From the NCBI GenBank assembly GCA_020831885.1, contig JAFIFU010000001.1, positions 62,001 to 126,000 of the forward strand: DNA of 64,000 bases. Direction: 5' to 3'. The notes below the pieces were generated by a model. It was given only the letters and a program-made list of their open reading frames with translations, had not been told where the DNA came from and made no database searches. A program made the translations under genes and the position numbers. The stretch is from Ectothiorhodospiraceae bacterium (GTDB lineage Bacteria; Pseudomonadota; Gammaproteobacteria; Nitrococcales; Aquisalimonadaceae). Every line of letters begins with the position of its first letter. Positions within the stretch are counted from its first letter, which is position 1. This document shows positions 63,529-64,000 of the stretch, piece after piece.

Positions 63529-64000
63529 ATGCTGCTGATGATCGACAACTACGATTCCTTTACCTACAACCTGGTGCAGTACTTCGGCGAGCTGGGCGCC
63601 GATGTGCAGGTTCACCGTAATGACGAGATCAGTGTCGCGGAGATCGAGCGCCTGGCTCCGGAGCATCTGGTCATTTCCCCCGGTCCCTGTGCGCCGGATC
63701 AGGCGGGCATCTCACTGGCGGCGGTGCGCCATTTCGCCGGTCGCGTGCCCCTGCTGGGCGTGTGCCTGGGACACCAGGCCATCGGCCAGGCCTTCGGAGG
63801 GTACGTGGTGCATGCCGGCCGGGTCATGCACGGTAAGACCTCGCCGGTGTACCACCGGGATCAGGGGGTGTTCCAGGGCCTGCCCAACCCCATGATCGCC
63901 ACGCGCTATCATTCCCTGGTGGTGGACAAGGCACGTTTGCCGGACTGCCTGGAGATCACCGCATGGACCGAGAACGCGGACAGCAGCATGGAGGAGATCA
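63529..64000 (+). CDS. trpG: anthranilate synthase component II (3' end outside window)
   Basis: The first 157 residues only; the frame is open at the window edge. Class I glutamine amidotransferase: [20 protein letters not shown], the oxyanion strand [13 protein letters not shown], and nucleophile Cys in [16 protein letters not shown]. The third catalytic residue should lie just past the end. It could also serve folate synthesis as pabA, but position after trpE favours trpG. It begins 8 bases after trpE. Confidence 0.95.
   Translation, partial: MLLMIDNYDSFTYNLVQYFGELGADVQVHRNDEISVAEIERLAPEHLVISPGPCAPDQAGISLAAVRHFAGRVPLLGVCLGHQAIGQAFGGYVVHAGRVMHGKTSPVYHRDQGVFQGLPNPMIATRYHSLVVDKARLPDCLEITAWTENADSSMEEI

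Overview
The window is about 64 kb of dense, GC-rich chromosomal DNA from a gammaproteobacterium. Gene content and order point to this class: a type IV pilus Chp chemotaxis cluster, zapA with 6S RNA and fau, ygfB-pepP-ubiH-ubiI, and rpe-gph-trpE. A halophilic or sulfur-oxidising lineage near Ectothiorhodospiraceae is my guess, not a proven placement. No plasmid, phage, CRISPR array, rRNA or tRNA gene was seen.

Layout. (1) 1-11068: Pil/Chp chemosensory operon (CheW-like pilI, cut by the window edge, then pilJ, pilK, a 2040-residue chpA kinase, chpB, chpC), with rsmE following. (2) 11853-15538, minus strand: the S-adenosylmethionine cycle genes metK, ahcY and metF. A recognisable SAH riboswitch sits in front of ahcY, so ahcY-metF should respond to the ahcY substrate. 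(3) 15847-20224: tkt, an Epd-type GAPDH and pgk, with a foldable palindromic repeat before pgk; purC converges on pgk. (4) 21176-23405: a small CsoR-family regulator and a SulP-STAS anion transporter, converging, each with a near-identical ATACCC-N4-GGGTAT operator inside its promoter. (5) 23413-27900, minus: compact run lgt-thyA-folA-merR-phrB, in which a MerR protein with a decayed cobalamin-type domain is joined to photolyase. (6) 27901-28225: intergenic island with a 167-bp MITE-like element and a second palindromic element.

(7) 28226-43741: acyl-CoA and branched-chain metabolism. An acyl-CoA synthetase and a Crp/Fnr regulator run on the minus strand. Divergently lie an acyl-CoA synthetase, a Liv-type ABC importer (livG, livH, livM, binding protein, livF), a PaaK-like ligase and a near-complete lower valine pathway (isobutyryl-CoA dehydrogenase, enoyl-CoA hydratase, 3-hydroxyisobutyryl-CoA hydrolase, mmsB). 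(8) 43788-49242: DUF2905 protein, rpiA, ilvA, a DUF1269-like protein and tex. (9) 49362-53886: envelope genes (beta-barrel protein, two tandem Slp lipoproteins, an M23 peptidase, a Bax-like glucosaminidase). (10) 53924-60453: EVE protein, fau, 6S RNA, zapA and a small coiled-coil protein, divergent from ygfB-pepP-ubiH-ubiI. (11) 60521-64000: rpe, gph, a trp leader peptide with attenuator, trpE and the start of trpG.

RNA-level control is the strongest theme: SAH riboswitch, 6S RNA, trp attenuator and several strong intercistronic hairpins. I found no clear candidate for a wholly new biological system. The best leads are the CsoR-like/SulP regulon with atypical sensor residues, the MITE and palindromic repeats, and the Crp-type operator controlling the Liv/valine gene block.
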